A DNA stretch of 64,000 nt from CAVVSD01 sp963757125 (GCA_963757125.1 CAVWQP010000009.1:682001-746000), one strand, 5' to 3'; positions 43,393 to 54,725 are shown, counted from the stretch's first letter. The notes: a model not told the origin generated them from the sequence alone. Numbers and translations are program-made.

Positions 43393-44741
43393 ATGTCCCG
43401 GCGCGCCCTCATCGCAGTCCTCACCGCAGCAGGGCTCGCGCTCGCGGCCGCCCCCGCCGCACGGGCCGACTGGCAGCGCATCACGCCCGTGGCGTCGACG
43501 ACGACGACCGGCGAGGTGGCGCTCCTGCGCACGCCCGACGGGCTGCACGTCGTCTGGCGCTCGCACACGAGCAAGTTCCGCAATCACCTCACGCACCGCG
43601 TCGTCGGCAACGACGGAACGCTCGGCGCGCCGCGGTCGGTCACCGAGGACTGGATCGAGATGGGCGACCCCGCGCTCACGGCGGGCCCCGACGGTCTGCG
43701 CGTCATCTTCGGCGGCGTGCACACGACGCATCCGGACGAGATCAACACCGAGATCAACACCGCGGTGTCCGTCGACGGCGGACTGAACTGGGGACTGCAG
43801 GACGGCTCGATCGTCCCGCAGGGTCGCGGCTGGCCCGATGACGCCGTCAGCGCGGCGGCGCAGGCCGACGGCACGCCGCTCGCCGCGTGGGCGGACGGCT
43901 CCGGCGTGTGGATCCACCGCGGTCTGGATCCGAACACCGCGGTGACCGACATCGCGTCGGCGCTCGGGCCGTTCGGCACGGGCCCCGGCGTCGCTGCGGC
44001 GGACGGTCGCACGGTCGTCGCGTGGTTCTCCGCCTCGTCGGCCGCGCGCGGCGTCTACGCGCAGGACCTCGGTCCGGACGGCGCGCTGCTCGGCACCCCG
44101 GCTCCGATGCCCGACTCGACGAGCCTGCGCACCGGCATGGCCGCGCGCACGCCGGTCGTGGTGCGGCCCGGCGGGCGCGCCTACGTCGCGTATCCGACCG
44201 GCTCCAACGCGGACCGCGCGATCAGCCTCTGGTCGCTCGGTTCGGCGCGGACGGTGACGATCGGGCGCTCGACGGGCGCCGCGTTCACGACCGTCGCCGC
44301 CGGCGCGAGCGGCCGCATGTGGGTCGCGTGGACCGCGACGGTCAACGGCCGTAGGCACGTCCTCGCACGCCGCTCGAACGCGGCGGTGTCCCGCTGGGGC
44401 GCCGTCGTCGACGCGGGCCGGCCGGACGGCGGCGCGACCGCCGGAGCGTTGAACGGCAGCGACGCCAACGGCGCGCTGGATCTCATGGCGTCCTTCACGA
44501 TCGGCGACTCCGACCGCGCCTCGACGTTCTACGAGCGGGTGCTCCCCGGACTGACGATGAGCGTGTCCGGCGCGAAGGTGACGGTCACCGACGCCGGCGA
44601 CCCGGTCCCCGGCGTCCGCATCACCGGCGGCGGGCGCCGCGCGACGACGGACGCGAGCGGGCAGGCCACGCTGCGCGTCGCCGCCGGCACCGTGGTGCGC
44701 GGCTCGCTCGCGGGCTACGCGACCGCCACCGCGACCGCGCG

Positions 44742-44745
<4 letters not shown>
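43393..44745 (+). CDS. secreted beta-propeller-like protein
   Basis: 450 residues. Residues 1-25 are a signal peptide (RRALIAVLTAAGLALAAAP, then AARA cleavage). Residues 30-385 contain repeated four-stranded units with Trp/Asp-rich turns (GLHVVWRSHTS, DGLRVIFGGVHT, TPLAAWADGSGVW, GRTVVAWFSAS, RMWVAWTATVNGRR), as in sialidase- or WD-like propellers. Residues 390-450 are a small carboxypeptidase-regulatory-like beta domain (KVTVTDAGDPVPGVRITGGG, RRATTDASGQATLRVAAG). No catalytic residues can be assigned. Function unknown; secreted. Confidence 0.75.
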
Positions 44746-46718
<1,973 letters not shown>

Positions 46719-46728
46719 GCCAGGGACG

Positions 46729-48648
46729 CTACCCGGCGTTGCGAAGGCGGAACGCGCGGAGCGCGTCGGCGACGCCCGGCACGTGCTCGGCGCGCGCGGC
46801 GGCGGTGGAGCGCACGACCGAGAAGCGGCGCCCGCCGAGACGCCCGCTGATGTGCTGGAGATCGGCGCTGACGGTGATCGTGCCGCGCAGGGCGCCGCCG
46901 CCGCGGACGCGCAGGTGGGTGGTCCCCTTCGACGGCGCCCAGCCGGAGACGTGCACCCCCGTGACGTAGCGGGCGTCGCGCAGGCGCAGGCCGCCGCCCT
47001 GGAGGCTCGCGAAGCCGCCGCGCAGCGACCCGACGCGCCGCGGCAGCGCGCCCGTCTCGAACGCCTCGTAGAGCACCTGTCGGCGCAGGTCGCTCACGGT
47101 GTCGAGCGCCGCGCCGACGGTCTTGCCCAGCCGGCCGCGCAGCGTCCCGACGGTCCGCGCGCCCGCGAGCCGCATCGGCGGGCGGCGCGCGAGGGAGATG
47201 GGTGCCGTCGCCGTCGGGCAGCCGGGGATCGCCTGATCGGCGAAGAACGCCGCGAGCGCCTTCGCGGCGCACGCATCGGTGGAGATCTCGCTGCTCAGTA
47301 CCGAGTGCCCGACCCAGGGCACCGTGACGATCTGGGCGCTGAGCGGCAGCCGCGCGGCCGTCGCGCGGGCGTCCTCGGTCGGCGTCCGCAGGTCGGCGCC
47401 GCCGCTGAGCATGAGCGTGGGCACCGCGGGCAGCGGCCCTATCGGCACCGGGGCCGGCGACGCCGTGGGCCAGCCCAGGCACAGGCCGATGAGCTCGGAG
47501 CCCAGCGCGGTGCTGCGGTCGAACGGCGCGAAGTCGGCGGGCGGCATGTCGGCGACGATCGACGCGGCCTGCCGCGCGCGCGTCCTGACGCCCGCGGCGC
47601 GGTTCCACGGGAACGAGAGCTCCTCGCACGTCGTCGCCGCGTAGAGACCGGGGGCGACCGTCGCGTCCGGCTCGGCCAGCGTCACGCGGCCGCCGGCGTG
47701 GGCGATGAGACGCCCCAGCGGCCCGCGGTCGCCGCGGTGCAGCGCGCCCAGCGCGGCGGGGACCTCTGCGCGCATCGCGGGGTTCGTGTCGCCCTTCACG
47801 AGCATGGTGAAGACGTCCTGGCGCGTGATCTCGACGCCGTGCCGGCGCCCGCGGTCGTCCACGTAGCGGGCGCGCAGAGGATGCTTCGCGAGCCGCTTGA
47901 CGAGCGCCTTCAGCGATGCGGTCGGGTTCGCGGTGATCCCGCGGCATGCGTTGCCCGCGCAGAGCTCGCCGAGCACGCGCGGGACGGCCGCGAACGTCGA
48001 GTGCTGCAGCACGTCGGGGCCCTCGGGCGTGACGACCGAGTCGAGCACGAGCCGCTCGACGCGGTCCGGGTGCGCCGCCGCGTAGGCGAGCGCCACCTTC
48101 GTGCCGTAGGAGACCGCGTAGATCGTGAGGCGGGCGTATCCGGCCTGCTCGCGCAGCGCCTCGATGTCCGCCACGGAGTCGGCGGTTCGGAACAGCCCCC
48201 GACGCGCGCCGAGCTGCCCCGCGCACCTCGCGCCCGCCTCCAGGAGCGAGCTGCGCGCGCTCGGCGTGTCGAGCGCCGGGCACGTCAACGGGCTGGACTG
48301 TCCCGTGCCGCGCTGGTCCATGACGAGCAGGTCGCGCGTGGCGCGCGCCGGCGCGAGGATCTGGGCGAAGGTCGCGGCGAGCGGCGCGGCCGCCTGGCCG
48401 GGGCCTCCGGCGAGCGCGAGGACGGCGCTGTCGCTCGGCGCCGTGGTGGCCGGGACGCGACGCACGTTGAGGGAGACGGTGCCGGGGACGACGCCGGTCC
48501 GATCCAGCGGGACGGGAACCGCCCCGCATTGCAGCGAGGGTGCGTCGGTCTGCGGACACGGGGCCCACCCGACGGCCGCGTGCGCTGCCGCGGGGCCCGT
48601 GAGCACGATGACCGGCACGGCGAGCAGCGTGAGCATCCATGCCCGCAT
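46729..48648 (-). CDS. secreted alpha/beta hydrolase, tripeptidyl-aminopeptidase-like
   Basis: 639 residues with a signal peptide (about 1-24, AAAHAA). The hydrolase domain shows the oxyanion region LALAGGPGQAAAP, DQRGTGQSSPL, the nucleophile in YAVSYGTKVALAYA, the Asp in LSGGADLRTPTEDA and the His in PWVGHSVLSSE. These are hallmarks of SCO7095/TAP-like exported peptidases. Beyond about residue 480 is an extra beta-rich domain (LRGGFASLQGGGLRLRDARY, THLRVRGGGALRGTITVSAD) not part of the usual enzyme. Probably cleaves peptides or esters outside the cell. Confidence 0.85.
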   Translation of the reverse strand: MRAWMLTLLAVPVIVLTGPAAAHAAVGWAPCPQTDAPSLQCGAVPVPLDRTGVVPGTVSLNVRRVPATTAPSDSAVLALAGGPGQAAAPLAATFAQILAPARATRDLLVMDQRGTGQSSPLTCPALDTPSARSSLLEAGARCAGQLGARRGLFRTADSVADIEALREQAGYARLTIYAVSYGTKVALAYAAAHPDRVERLVLDSVVTPEGPDVLQHSTFAAVPRVLGELCAGNACRGITANPTASLKALVKRLAKHPLRARYVDDRGRRHGVEITRQDVFTMLVKGDTNPAMRAEVPAALGALHRGDRGPLGRLIAHAGGRVTLAEPDATVAPGLYAATTCEELSFPWNRAAGVRTRARQAASIVADMPPADFAPFDRSTALGSELIGLCLGWPTASPAPVPIGPLPAVPTLMLSGGADLRTPTEDARATAARLPLSAQIVTVPWVGHSVLSSEISTDACAAKALAAFFADQAIPGCPTATAPISLARRPPMRLAGARTVGTLRGRLGKTVGAALDTVSDLRRQVLYEAFETGALPRRVGSLRGGFASLQGGGLRLRDARYVTGVHVSGWAPSKGTTHLRVRGGGALRGTITVSADLQHISGRLGGRRFSVVRSTAAARAEHVPGVADALRAFRLRNAG

Positions 48649-48710
48649 CCATGGGTGACGCTAGCAGCGCGATACGTTCCAGCACCCCGGCCCGAGAGGT
48701 GGAGAACGAC

Positions 48711-49103
48711 GTGACAGAGCACCGCCAGACCGTGAACGCGCCAGGCGCCCCGGCGGCCATCGGGCCCTACAACCACGCGGTGCGCACGGGGAACCTCCTG
48801 TTCTGCTCCGGGCAGATCCCGCTCGATCCCGACACGGGCGAGATCGTCGGCTCCACGCCCGCGGACCAGACGCGCCAGTGCCTGCGCAACCTCGACGCGA
48901 TCGCCCGCGCGGGCGGTGCGAGCCTCGCGGACGCGGTCCGCATCGGGGTCTTCCTCGTGGACATGGGCGCGTTCGCGGAGGTCAACGAGGCGTACGCGGA
49001 GTTCTTCGCCGAAGATGACGCGCCCGCGCGCTACGCGTTCGGCGTCGCCTCGCTCCCGCGGGGCGCGCTCGTGGGCTTCGAGGCCGTCGTCGCCGTGCCC
49101 TAG
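48711..49103 (+). CDS. RidA-family imine/enamine deaminase
   Basis: 130 residues from a GTG with GGAG eight bases upstream. Diagnostic sequences are APGAPAAIGPYNHAVRTGN, LFCSGQIPLDPDTGEIVG, and the arginine of DAVRIGVFLVDM; the C-terminal PRGALVGFEAVVAV closes the trimer site. RidA proteins hydrolyse the reactive 2-aminoacrylate and 2-iminobutyrate released by PLP enzymes such as threonine dehydratase, whose gene follows four bases later. The pairing makes functional sense. Confidence 0.92.
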   Translation: MTEHRQTVNAPGAPAAIGPYNHAVRTGNLLFCSGQIPLDPDTGEIVGSTPADQTRQCLRNLDAIARAGGASLADAVRIGVFLVDMGAFAEVNEAYAEFFAEDDAPARYAFGVASLPRGALVGFEAVVAVP

Positions 49104-49107
49104 CCGC

Positions 49108-50325
49108 GTGACCCGCTCCGTCTCGGCCGAGGACGTCGCCGCCGCTCGTGACGCGGTGCGCGACGTCGCGCGCCACACGCCGGTCCTGCCGTCCGAGACG
49201 CTGAGCGAGCGCGCGGGCGGCGAGGTCCTGGTCAAGGCCGAGGCGTTGCAGCGCACGGGCTCGTTCAAGATCCGCGGCGCGCTGAGCAAGCTCGCCGCGC
49301 TCGGACCGCACGCGGCGGACGGCGTCGTCGCGGGCAGCGCGGGCAACCACGCGCAGGCGCTGGCGTTCGCCGCCCGCGTCCGCGGCGTCCCGTGCGAGGT
49401 CCACATGCCGCGTGAGGCCCCGATCTCCAAGGTCGAGGGCGCCGCGGCCCTCGGTGCGGTGATCATCCAGGAGGAGGGGTCGGTCGACGACTGCGTGGCG
49501 GCCGCCGCCCGCCGCGCCGAGCAGGCCGGCATGGCGTTCGTGCACCCGTTCGACGATCCGGACGTCGTCGCGGGTCAGGGGACGCTCGGCCTCGAGCTGC
49601 TGGAGGACGTCGACGACCTCGCGCGGATCATCGTCCCCGTCGGCGGCGGCGGGCTCGTCAGCGGCGTCGCGATCGCGGTGAAGTCGGCACGACCGTCGGT
49701 CGAGGTCATCGGCGTGCAGGTCGAGGCGTGCGCGTCGTTCCCGGCGTCGCTGGAGGCGGGGCACCCGGTCGCGTTCGACGCGGCGCTGACGATCGCCGAC
49801 GGCATCGCGGTCAAGCGACCGGGCGACCTCACCCTCGCGCTCATCGACCGCTGGGTCGACGACGTCGTGCTCGTGGGGGAGGAGGAGGTCGCCGAGGCGA
49901 TGGTCGCGCTGCTCGAGAAGGCGAAGCTGGTCGTCGAGGGCGCCGGCGCGGTCGGCGCGGCCGCCCTGCTGTCCGGCCGCGTGAGCGCCGCGCCGTCGGG
50001 GACGACGGTGGTCGTCCTCTCCGGCGGCAACGTGGACGCGGGGCTGCTCGCGACGGTCGCACGCCGCCACGAGACGCAGGCGGGCCGGCGGCTCGTCCTG
50101 TTCACCCGGCTGCCCGACCGCCCGGGATCGCTGGCCGGGCTGCTCGCCCTCGTCGGCGACCAGGGCGCGAACCTCGTGGAGGTCGAGCACGTCCGCGAGG
50201 GCGTCGACCTCCACGTGCGCGAGACCGCGGTGCAGCTCGTGCTCGAGACCCGCGGGCGCGACCACGCGCAGCGCGTACTCGAGGCGCTCACGGGGGCGGG
50301 GTTCGACGTGCGGGTCGTGCGGTAG
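49108..50325 (+). CDS. threonine ammonia-lyase, ACT-domain type
   Basis: 405 residues from a GTG. The PLP Lys is in ALQRTGSFKIRGALSKL, the phosphate loop in GSAGNHAQALAFAAR, and VPVGGGGLVSGVAIAVK completes the active site. The last 75 residues form an ACT domain (LPDRPGSLAGLLALVGDQGA, NLVEVEHVREGVDL), which suggests allosteric control. It makes 2-oxobutyrate from threonine, or serves in threonine catabolism. It directly follows a RidA gene. Confidence 0.92.
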   Translation: MTRSVSAEDVAAARDAVRDVARHTPVLPSETLSERAGGEVLVKAEALQRTGSFKIRGALSKLAALGPHAADGVVAGSAGNHAQALAFAARVRGVPCEVHMPREAPISKVEGAAALGAVIIQEEGSVDDCVAAAARRAEQAGMAFVHPFDDPDVVAGQGTLGLELLEDVDDLARIIVPVGGGGLVSGVAIAVKSARPSVEVIGVQVEACASFPASLEAGHPVAFDAALTIADGIAVKRPGDLTLALIDRWVDDVVLVGEEEVAEAMVALLEKAKLVVEGAGAVGAAALLSGRVSAAPSGTTVVVLSGGNVDAGLLATVARRHETQAGRRLVLFTRLPDRPGSLAGLLALVGDQGANLVEVEHVREGVDLHVRETAVQLVLETRGRDHAQRVLEALTGAGFDVRVVR

Positions 50326-50328
50326 CGC

Positions 50329-51849
50329 TCAGCCCAGGTCCTGCAGCACGGCCCGGGCCGCGTTGCGGCCGTTCAGCGCGATGACCGACCCGCCCGGGTG
50401 CGTCGCGGCGCCGCACAGGTACACGCCGTCGATGCCGGTGCGCGGCGTCCAGCGCCGGTCCCACATCTGATCGGGCAGCGCCTCGCCCTGGAAGATGTGG
50501 CCGCCGGTGAGCCCGATGCGCGCCTCGATGTCGTGCGGCGCGAGGACCTCGAGCTCCTCGATGCAGTCGCGGACGTCCGGCGCGTGCTCGGCGATCGCGT
50601 CGAGCACGAGCTCGCCCGCCGTGGCGGTGTCCGTGCCGTACGGCGCGTATTGCGCGAACACGCTGAGCATGTGCTTGCCCGGCGGTGCGATCGACGGGTC
50701 GTAGGCGGTGTGGACGTAGAGCTCGCAGAAGCCGACGGCGGCGGCACCGGCGCGGCAGGCGTCGGCGGCGGCCTGCATCCCGTCGACCCCGGCGGTGATC
50801 GAGATCATCGCCCGCTCCGGGCGCTCGCCGTCGGCCGCGGCGGTCCAGGTCGGCAGGCGGCCCAGGAGCGCGTTGAGCTTCACGACCGGCGAGTCGGTCC
50901 GCCAGGCGGCGACGCGGTCGGCGAACGCGGCGGGCGCGTCCGACAGCATCGCCAGGAGGCGCTTCGGATCGGCGTTGGAGACCACGGCGCGCCCCAGGAC
51001 CCGCTCGCCCGACTCGAGCACGACGCCCTCGCCGGGGAGGACCGACGCGACCGGCGCGTCGACGGCGAGCACGGCGCCCGCCTCCGTCGCCGCCGCGGCC
51101 AGCGCGGCGGACACGCGCCCCATCCCGCCCTCCACGTAGCCCCACGCGCCGCCGACACCCTCGACCTCGCCCATCGAGTGCATGAGGTGGATCGCCGCGG
51201 TCCCGGGGTCCCGCGGGCCCGCCATCGTCCCGATGACGCCCTGGCCGCACAGCGCCGCCTGCAGATCCGGGTCCTGCACATGGCGGGCGAGCACGTCCGC
51301 CACCGAGTCCTCGAACAGGACGCTCGCGTCCTCGCCCGCGAGCGCGACGAGCTCGCCGCGCGACGGCGACGGCCCCGACCACGCGGCGCGCAGGGCGACC
51401 CGCAGGCGTTCGAAGAGCTCCTCGTAGGCGACGACGCCGTCGACGTCGCCCGCGGAGAAGCCCTGGCCGCGCAGGTGCTCGGCCGTCCGCGCCGGGTCCA
51501 GGTACTGGGCGACCGTGCGCCCGTCGGGCAGCGGGCACCAGAGGTTCGGGTCGGCGAGCGTCACGCGGTAGCCGTGCCGCGCGAGGTCCAGCTCCGCGAC
51601 GACCTCCCGGTCGAGCAGCCCGACGAGGTACGCACAGGGACTCACGACCGCGCGGGGATCGCCGAACGGCCGCTCGAGCGTGCACGCTCCGCCGAGTTGC
51701 GAGCGCCGCTCGAGCACGACGACCGAGCGGCCGGCGCGCGCCAGGTAGGCGGCGGCGGTGAGCCCGTTGTGGCCGCCACCGACGACGACGGCATCCCAGA
51801 CGCGCCCGGTCAGCTCACGTGGCGCGATGGCGGGCGGCTCGAGCACGTA
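50329..51849 (-). CDS. phytoene-desaturase-like FAD-dependent oxidoreductase (PYROXD2-type)
   Basis: 506 residues from the GTG at 51849; an ATG at 51882 is possible but would overlap the small acidic gene. FAD-binding VVVGGGHNGLTAAAYLARAG and VVVLERRSQLGGAC are at the N-terminus, and the C-terminal FAD motif is GVYLCGAATHPGGSVIALNG, then RNAARAVLQ. The group resembles carotenoid desaturases and the poorly understood PYROXD2 family. No carotenoid genes are adjacent, so the substrate is not assignable. Confidence 0.88.
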   Translation of the reverse strand, partial: YVLEPPAIAPRELTGRVWDAVVVGGGHNGLTAAAYLARAGRSVVVLERRSQLGGACTLERPFGDPRAVVSPCAYLVGLLDREVVAELDLARHGYRVTLADPNLWCPLPDGRTVAQYLDPARTAEHLRGQGFSAGDVDGVVAYEELFERLRVALRAAWSGPSPSRGELVALAGEDASVLFEDSVADVLARHVQDPDLQAALCGQGVIGTMAGPRDPGTAAIHLMHSMGEVEGVGGAWGYVEGGMGRVSAALAAAATEAGAVLAVDAPVASVLPGEGVVLESGERVLGRAVVSNADPKRLLAMLSDAPAAFADRVAAWRTDSPVVKLNALLGRLPTWTAAADGERPERAMISITAGVDGMQAAADACRAGAAAVGFCELYVHTAYDPSIAPPGKHMLSVFAQYAPYGTDTATAGELVLDAIAEHAPDVRDCIEELEVLAPHDIEARIGLTGGHIFQGEALPDQMWDRRWTPRTGIDGVYLCGAATHPGGSVIALNGRNAARAVLQDLG

Positions 51850-51880
51850 GGTGACGCTACCGCCGGGTAGCGCCTCGGGC

Positions 51881-52033
51881 ATGACAGACGAATCCAAGGA
51901 CACGGACACCGGCAGCGAGGGCGAGACGGACAAGGACACGCTCCCCGCCGCCCCCTCGAAGGACGACGACACGCCTCTCGGCGACACCGACCAGCACTCG
52001 ACGGCACCCAGCCCACCCGCGCAGACCGGCTAG
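51881..52033 (+). CDS. 50-residue acidic, disordered small protein
   Basis: MTDESKDTDTGSEGETDKDT is followed by PLGDTDQHSTAPSPPAQTG: almost wholly Asp, Glu, Ser, Thr and Pro, with no hydrophobic core. The DTPLGDTDQHS segment is an unusual fixed-looking motif, which suggests a conserved short protein rather than random DNA. It is divergent from the oxidoreductase gene, and the promoter would need to lie within the latter's start. Expression is unproven. Confidence 0.45.
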   Translation: MTDESKDTDTGSEGETDKDTLPAAPSKDDDTPLGDTDQHSTAPSPPAQTG

Positions 52034-52059
52034 GTCAACTACTCTCCCCGCCGCTTGGT

Positions 52060-52074
52060 TTGTATGACAGTCAT
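52060..52074. promoter_or_regulatory. GntR-type operator ahead of the catabolic cluster
   Basis: TTGTATGACAGTCAT contains TTGTATGACA, repeated exactly at 54694 ahead of the GntR gene, and a perfect ATGACAGTCAT palindrome. It lies 42 bases before the first gene of the cluster (52117). The shared word points to regulation by the FCD regulator encoded at 54726. Confidence 0.7.
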
Positions 52075-52116
52075 GCGGTAGCGTCGCCGCGCCGAGGCGC
52101 GTGGGGAGGGTCATCG

Positions 52117-53022
52117 ATGCCGGAACGGGTCGGGTTCATCGGGTTGGGCAACATGGGCGGGCGCATGACGCGCTGCCTCGTGACGGCGGGTCACGAGGTC
52201 GTCGGGTACGACCCCGACGCGGAGCGCGTCACCGCCGCCGGCGCCCGGCCCGCCGACTCGCCGGCAGCGGTCACCGCGGAGGCGGAGGTCGTCCTCCTGT
52301 CGCTGCCCGACTCGCCCGTCGTCGAGCGCGTCGTGCGCGGCGACGACGGCGTGCTCGGGGCCGCGCGGTCGGGTCAGGTCATCGTCGACCTCAGCACCGC
52401 CTCGCCGCCGTCGACGCAGGCGATCCACGCGGACCTCGCGGAGAAGGGCGCCGAGTACCTCGACGCCGGCATCTCCGGTGGCGCCGCGGCCGCCGAGAAG
52501 GGCACGCTCACGCTGATGACCGGGGGCTCGGAGGACGCGCTGGAGCGCGTGCGCCCGATCCTCGACGCGTTCAGCGCGAAGATCTTCCACATGGGAGCCA
52601 GCGGCTCCGGCCACGTGGCCAAGCTGCTGAACAACTTCCTCAACGGCGTCAGCCTCTCCGCGACCGCCGAGGTGATGGTCGCGGCGAAGAAGGCGGGGCT
52701 CGAGCTCCACACGTTCCTCGACGTGCTGAACGCCTCCAGCGGCGTGAACTTCGCGACGCTGAACCGCTTTCCCAAGATCGTCGACGGCGACTACCTCGAG
52801 GGCGGCCTGTCGAGCGACCTCATGATGAAGGACCTGCTGCTGTACATGGACTTCGTCCACAGCATCGGGACGCCGTCCATCAACGCGGCGGGCTCCGTCG
52901 CGAGCTTCGGCGTGGCCGCCCGTCTCGGCTACGGCGACCAGATCTCCAACAGGGTGGTCGATGCGCTCGGCGATCTCGCCGGCGGCATCCGCCTGCACGA
53001 CCCCACGACCCCACAGGACTAG
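52117..53022 (+). CDS. NAD(P)-dependent beta-hydroxyacid dehydrogenase
   Basis: 301 residues. N-terminal Rossmann fold VGFIGLGNMGGRMTRCLVTA, substrate loop DAGISGGAAAAEKGTLTLMT, catalytic Lys in KLLNNFLNGVSLSATAE, and KDLLLYMDF near the C-terminus. This is the 3-hydroxyisobutyrate/tartronate-semialdehyde reductase superfamily. The ISGG motif is close to the VSGG of the second paralogue at 53776. First gene of the GntR-controlled cluster. Probably oxidises a 3-hydroxyacid intermediate. Confidence 0.9.
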   Translation: MPERVGFIGLGNMGGRMTRCLVTAGHEVVGYDPDAERVTAAGARPADSPAAVTAEAEVVLLSLPDSPVVERVVRGDDGVLGAARSGQVIVDLSTASPPSTQAIHADLAEKGAEYLDAGISGGAAAAEKGTLTLMTGGSEDALERVRPILDAFSAKIFHMGASGSGHVAKLLNNFLNGVSLSATAEVMVAAKKAGLELHTFLDVLNASSGVNFATLNRFPKIVDGDYLEGGLSSDLMMKDLLLYMDFVHSIGTPSINAAGSVASFGVAARLGYGDQISNRVVDALGDLAGGIRLHDPTTPQD

Positions 53023-53028
53023 AACCGC

Positions 53029-53421
53029 ATGCGCGTGATCCGCGGCCGCGAGGCCAACACTGCGTCCGAGAACCGGACGTCCACCTTCACCGGGACCGTC
53101 TGGGCCGACGTCCTGCTCGCCGGCGAGCCCGGCGTGACGATGAACAACGTCTTCTTCGGCCCCAGCTCCCGGACGTACTGGCACACGCACGACGTCGGCC
53201 AGATCCTCCAGGTCATCGCGGGCTCCGGCTTCGTCGTGACCCGCGACGGCAAGGTCGAGGCGATCCGGGCCGGCGACATCGCCTGGATCCCCGCGGGCGA
53301 GGAGCACTGGCACGGCGGCTCGCCGGACTCGTTCCTCCTCCACACCGCGACGTCGATCGGCACGACGAACTGGCTCGACGAGGTCTCCGACGCCGACTAC
53401 GCGAAGGGCGTGGGCGCGTGA
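53029..53421 (+). CDS. cupin-domain protein
   Basis: 130 residues. The double cupin signature is seen as TYWHTHDVGQILQVIAGSGF (two His and a Gln) and GDIAWIPAGEEHWHGGSPD (His). It resembles AraC-like or dioxygenase-like single-domain cupins that accompany carboxymuconolactone decarboxylase genes in aromatic or lactone degradation. The next gene's GTG overlaps its stop by four bases. It may be an isomerase, a dioxygenase, or a metal-bound decarboxylase partner. Confidence 0.88.
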   Translation: MRVIRGREANTASENRTSTFTGTVWADVLLAGEPGVTMNNVFFGPSSRTYWHTHDVGQILQVIAGSGFVVTRDGKVEAIRAGDIAWIPAGEEHWHGGSPDSFLLHTATSIGTTNWLDEVSDADYAKGVGA

Positions 53422-53798
53422 GCGAGCTCTACGACCAGGGCATGGCGGTCCGCCGGGCGGTCCTCGGCGACGCCTACGTCGACCGCTCGCTGCAGAGCGG
53501 CACCGAGTTCCGCGAGCCGATGCAGGAGCTCGTGACGGAGTTCTGCTGGGGCGCGGTCTGGAACCGTCCGGGCCTCGAGCGCAAGACCCGCAGCCTCATC
53601 AACCTCGCCATGCTCACGGCGCTGAACCGGTCGACCGAGCTCGGCGCGCACGTGCGCGGGGCCGTCAACAACGGCGCCACGAAGGAGGAGATCCAGGAGG
53701 TGCTGCTGCAGGCCGCCGTGTACTGCGGCATGCCGGCCGGCCTGGAGTCCTTCCGCGTCGCCGAGAAGGTGCTCGATGACCTCGCCAACGAGGGCTGA
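53418..53798 (+). CDS. carboxymuconolactone decarboxylase family protein (PcaC-like)
   Basis: 126 residues from a GTG. LYDQGMAVRRAVLGDAYVDR, FCWGAVWNRPGLERKTRSLI and NNGATKEEIQEVLLQAAVYC closely follow PcaC, the gamma-carboxymucono-lactone decarboxylase of protocatechuate degradation. The complete pca set is not present, so it probably acts on an analogous beta-keto or lactone acid. Overlaps the cupin before it and the dehydrogenase after it. Confidence 0.9.
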   Translation: MSELYDQGMAVRRAVLGDAYVDRSLQSGTEFREPMQELVTEFCWGAVWNRPGLERKTRSLINLAMLTALNRSTELGAHVRGAVNNGATKEEIQEVLLQAAVYCGMPAGLESFRVAEKVLDDLANEG

Positions 53799-54693
53799 GC
53801 CGCCCGTCCTGAGCCCGGGCACGACGATCGGCTTCGTCGGCCTGGGCAACATGGGCGGCCCGATGGTCGACAACCTCATGAAGGCCGGCTACTCGGTCCG
53901 GGGGTTCGACGTCTCCGAGGACGCGCGCAAGGCCGTCGAGGGGAGCGGGGCGACGATCGTCGGCGCGGTCACCGAGGTCGCGCAGGGAGCGGACGGCGTC
54001 GTCCTCATGCTCCCGAACTCGAAGATCGTCCGCTCGGTGCTCCTCGACGAGGGGCTGCTCGACGCGATCACGCCCGGCACGCTCCTGCTCGACATGAGCA
54101 GCTCCGCGCCGACGGACACGAAGGAGATCTCGGCGACGATCGCCGAGCGCGGCGTCCACTTCGTCGACGCCCCCGTGTCCGGCGGCGTGCGCGGCGCGCG
54201 GGCCGGCTCGCTGACGATCGTCGTGGGCGGCGAGGACGGCGACGTCGAGGCCGCCCGGCCGCTGCTGGAGGTCGTCGGCGCCCGTGCGCTGCACGTCGGC
54301 GGCATCGGCGCCGGTCACGCCCTGAAGGCGCTGAACAACCTGCTGTCCGCCGCGACGCTCATCGCGACGTCGGAGGCCGTCGAGGCAGGCCGCCGCTTCG
54401 GCCTGGACCCCGCGGTGATGATCGACGCGTTCAACACGTCCAGCGGCCGCAGCTACTCCACGGAGCACAAGTTCCCCGACTTCGTGCTGCCCGGGACCTA
54501 CGACGACGGGTTCAACATCAACCTCATGGTCAAGGACATCGGCTGCGCGCTCGATCTCGCGGAGTCGACGGGGTCGCCGTCCACGGTCACGCAGGTCATC
54601 GTCGAGCAGTGGCGGAAGGCCGCCGAGGACCTGCCCAAGGACACCGATCACACGACGATCGCCAAGTGGATCCACGAGGCGCGCGGCGGTTGA
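53776..54693 (+). CDS. NAD(P)-dependent beta-hydroxyacid dehydrogenase, second paralogue
   Basis: 305 residues. IGFVGLGNMGGPMVDNLMKA, DAPVSGGVRGARAGSLTIVV, KALNNLLSAATLIATSEAVE with the catalytic Lys, and NLMVKDIGCALDLAE. Same superfamily as 52117-53022 but only moderately similar, so the two probably handle different intermediates or stereoisomers. The start overlaps the PcaC-like gene by 23 bases. Confidence 0.9.
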   Translation: MTSPTRAEPPVLSPGTTIGFVGLGNMGGPMVDNLMKAGYSVRGFDVSEDARKAVEGSGATIVGAVTEVAQGADGVVLMLPNSKIVRSVLLDEGLLDAITPGTLLLDMSSSAPTDTKEISATIAERGVHFVDAPVSGGVRGARAGSLTIVVGGEDGDVEAARPLLEVVGARALHVGGIGAGHALKALNNLLSAATLIATSEAVEAGRRFGLDPAVMIDAFNTSSGRSYSTEHKFPDFVLPGTYDDGFNINLMVKDIGCALDLAESTGSPSTVTQVIVEQWRKAAEDLPKDTDHTTIAKWIHEARGG

Positions 54694-54704
54694 TTGTATG
54701 ACAA
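54694..54704. promoter_or_regulatory. GntR-type operator ahead of the regulator gene
   Basis: TTGTATGACAA, a palindrome of TTGT and ACAA around ATG, repeats the first ten bases of the element at 52060. It begins one base after the dehydrogenase stop codon and lies 22 bases before the GTG of the GntR gene, consistent with autoregulation. Confidence 0.7.
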
Positions 54705-54725
54705 CGATCGGCTAGGTTCGCGCTC

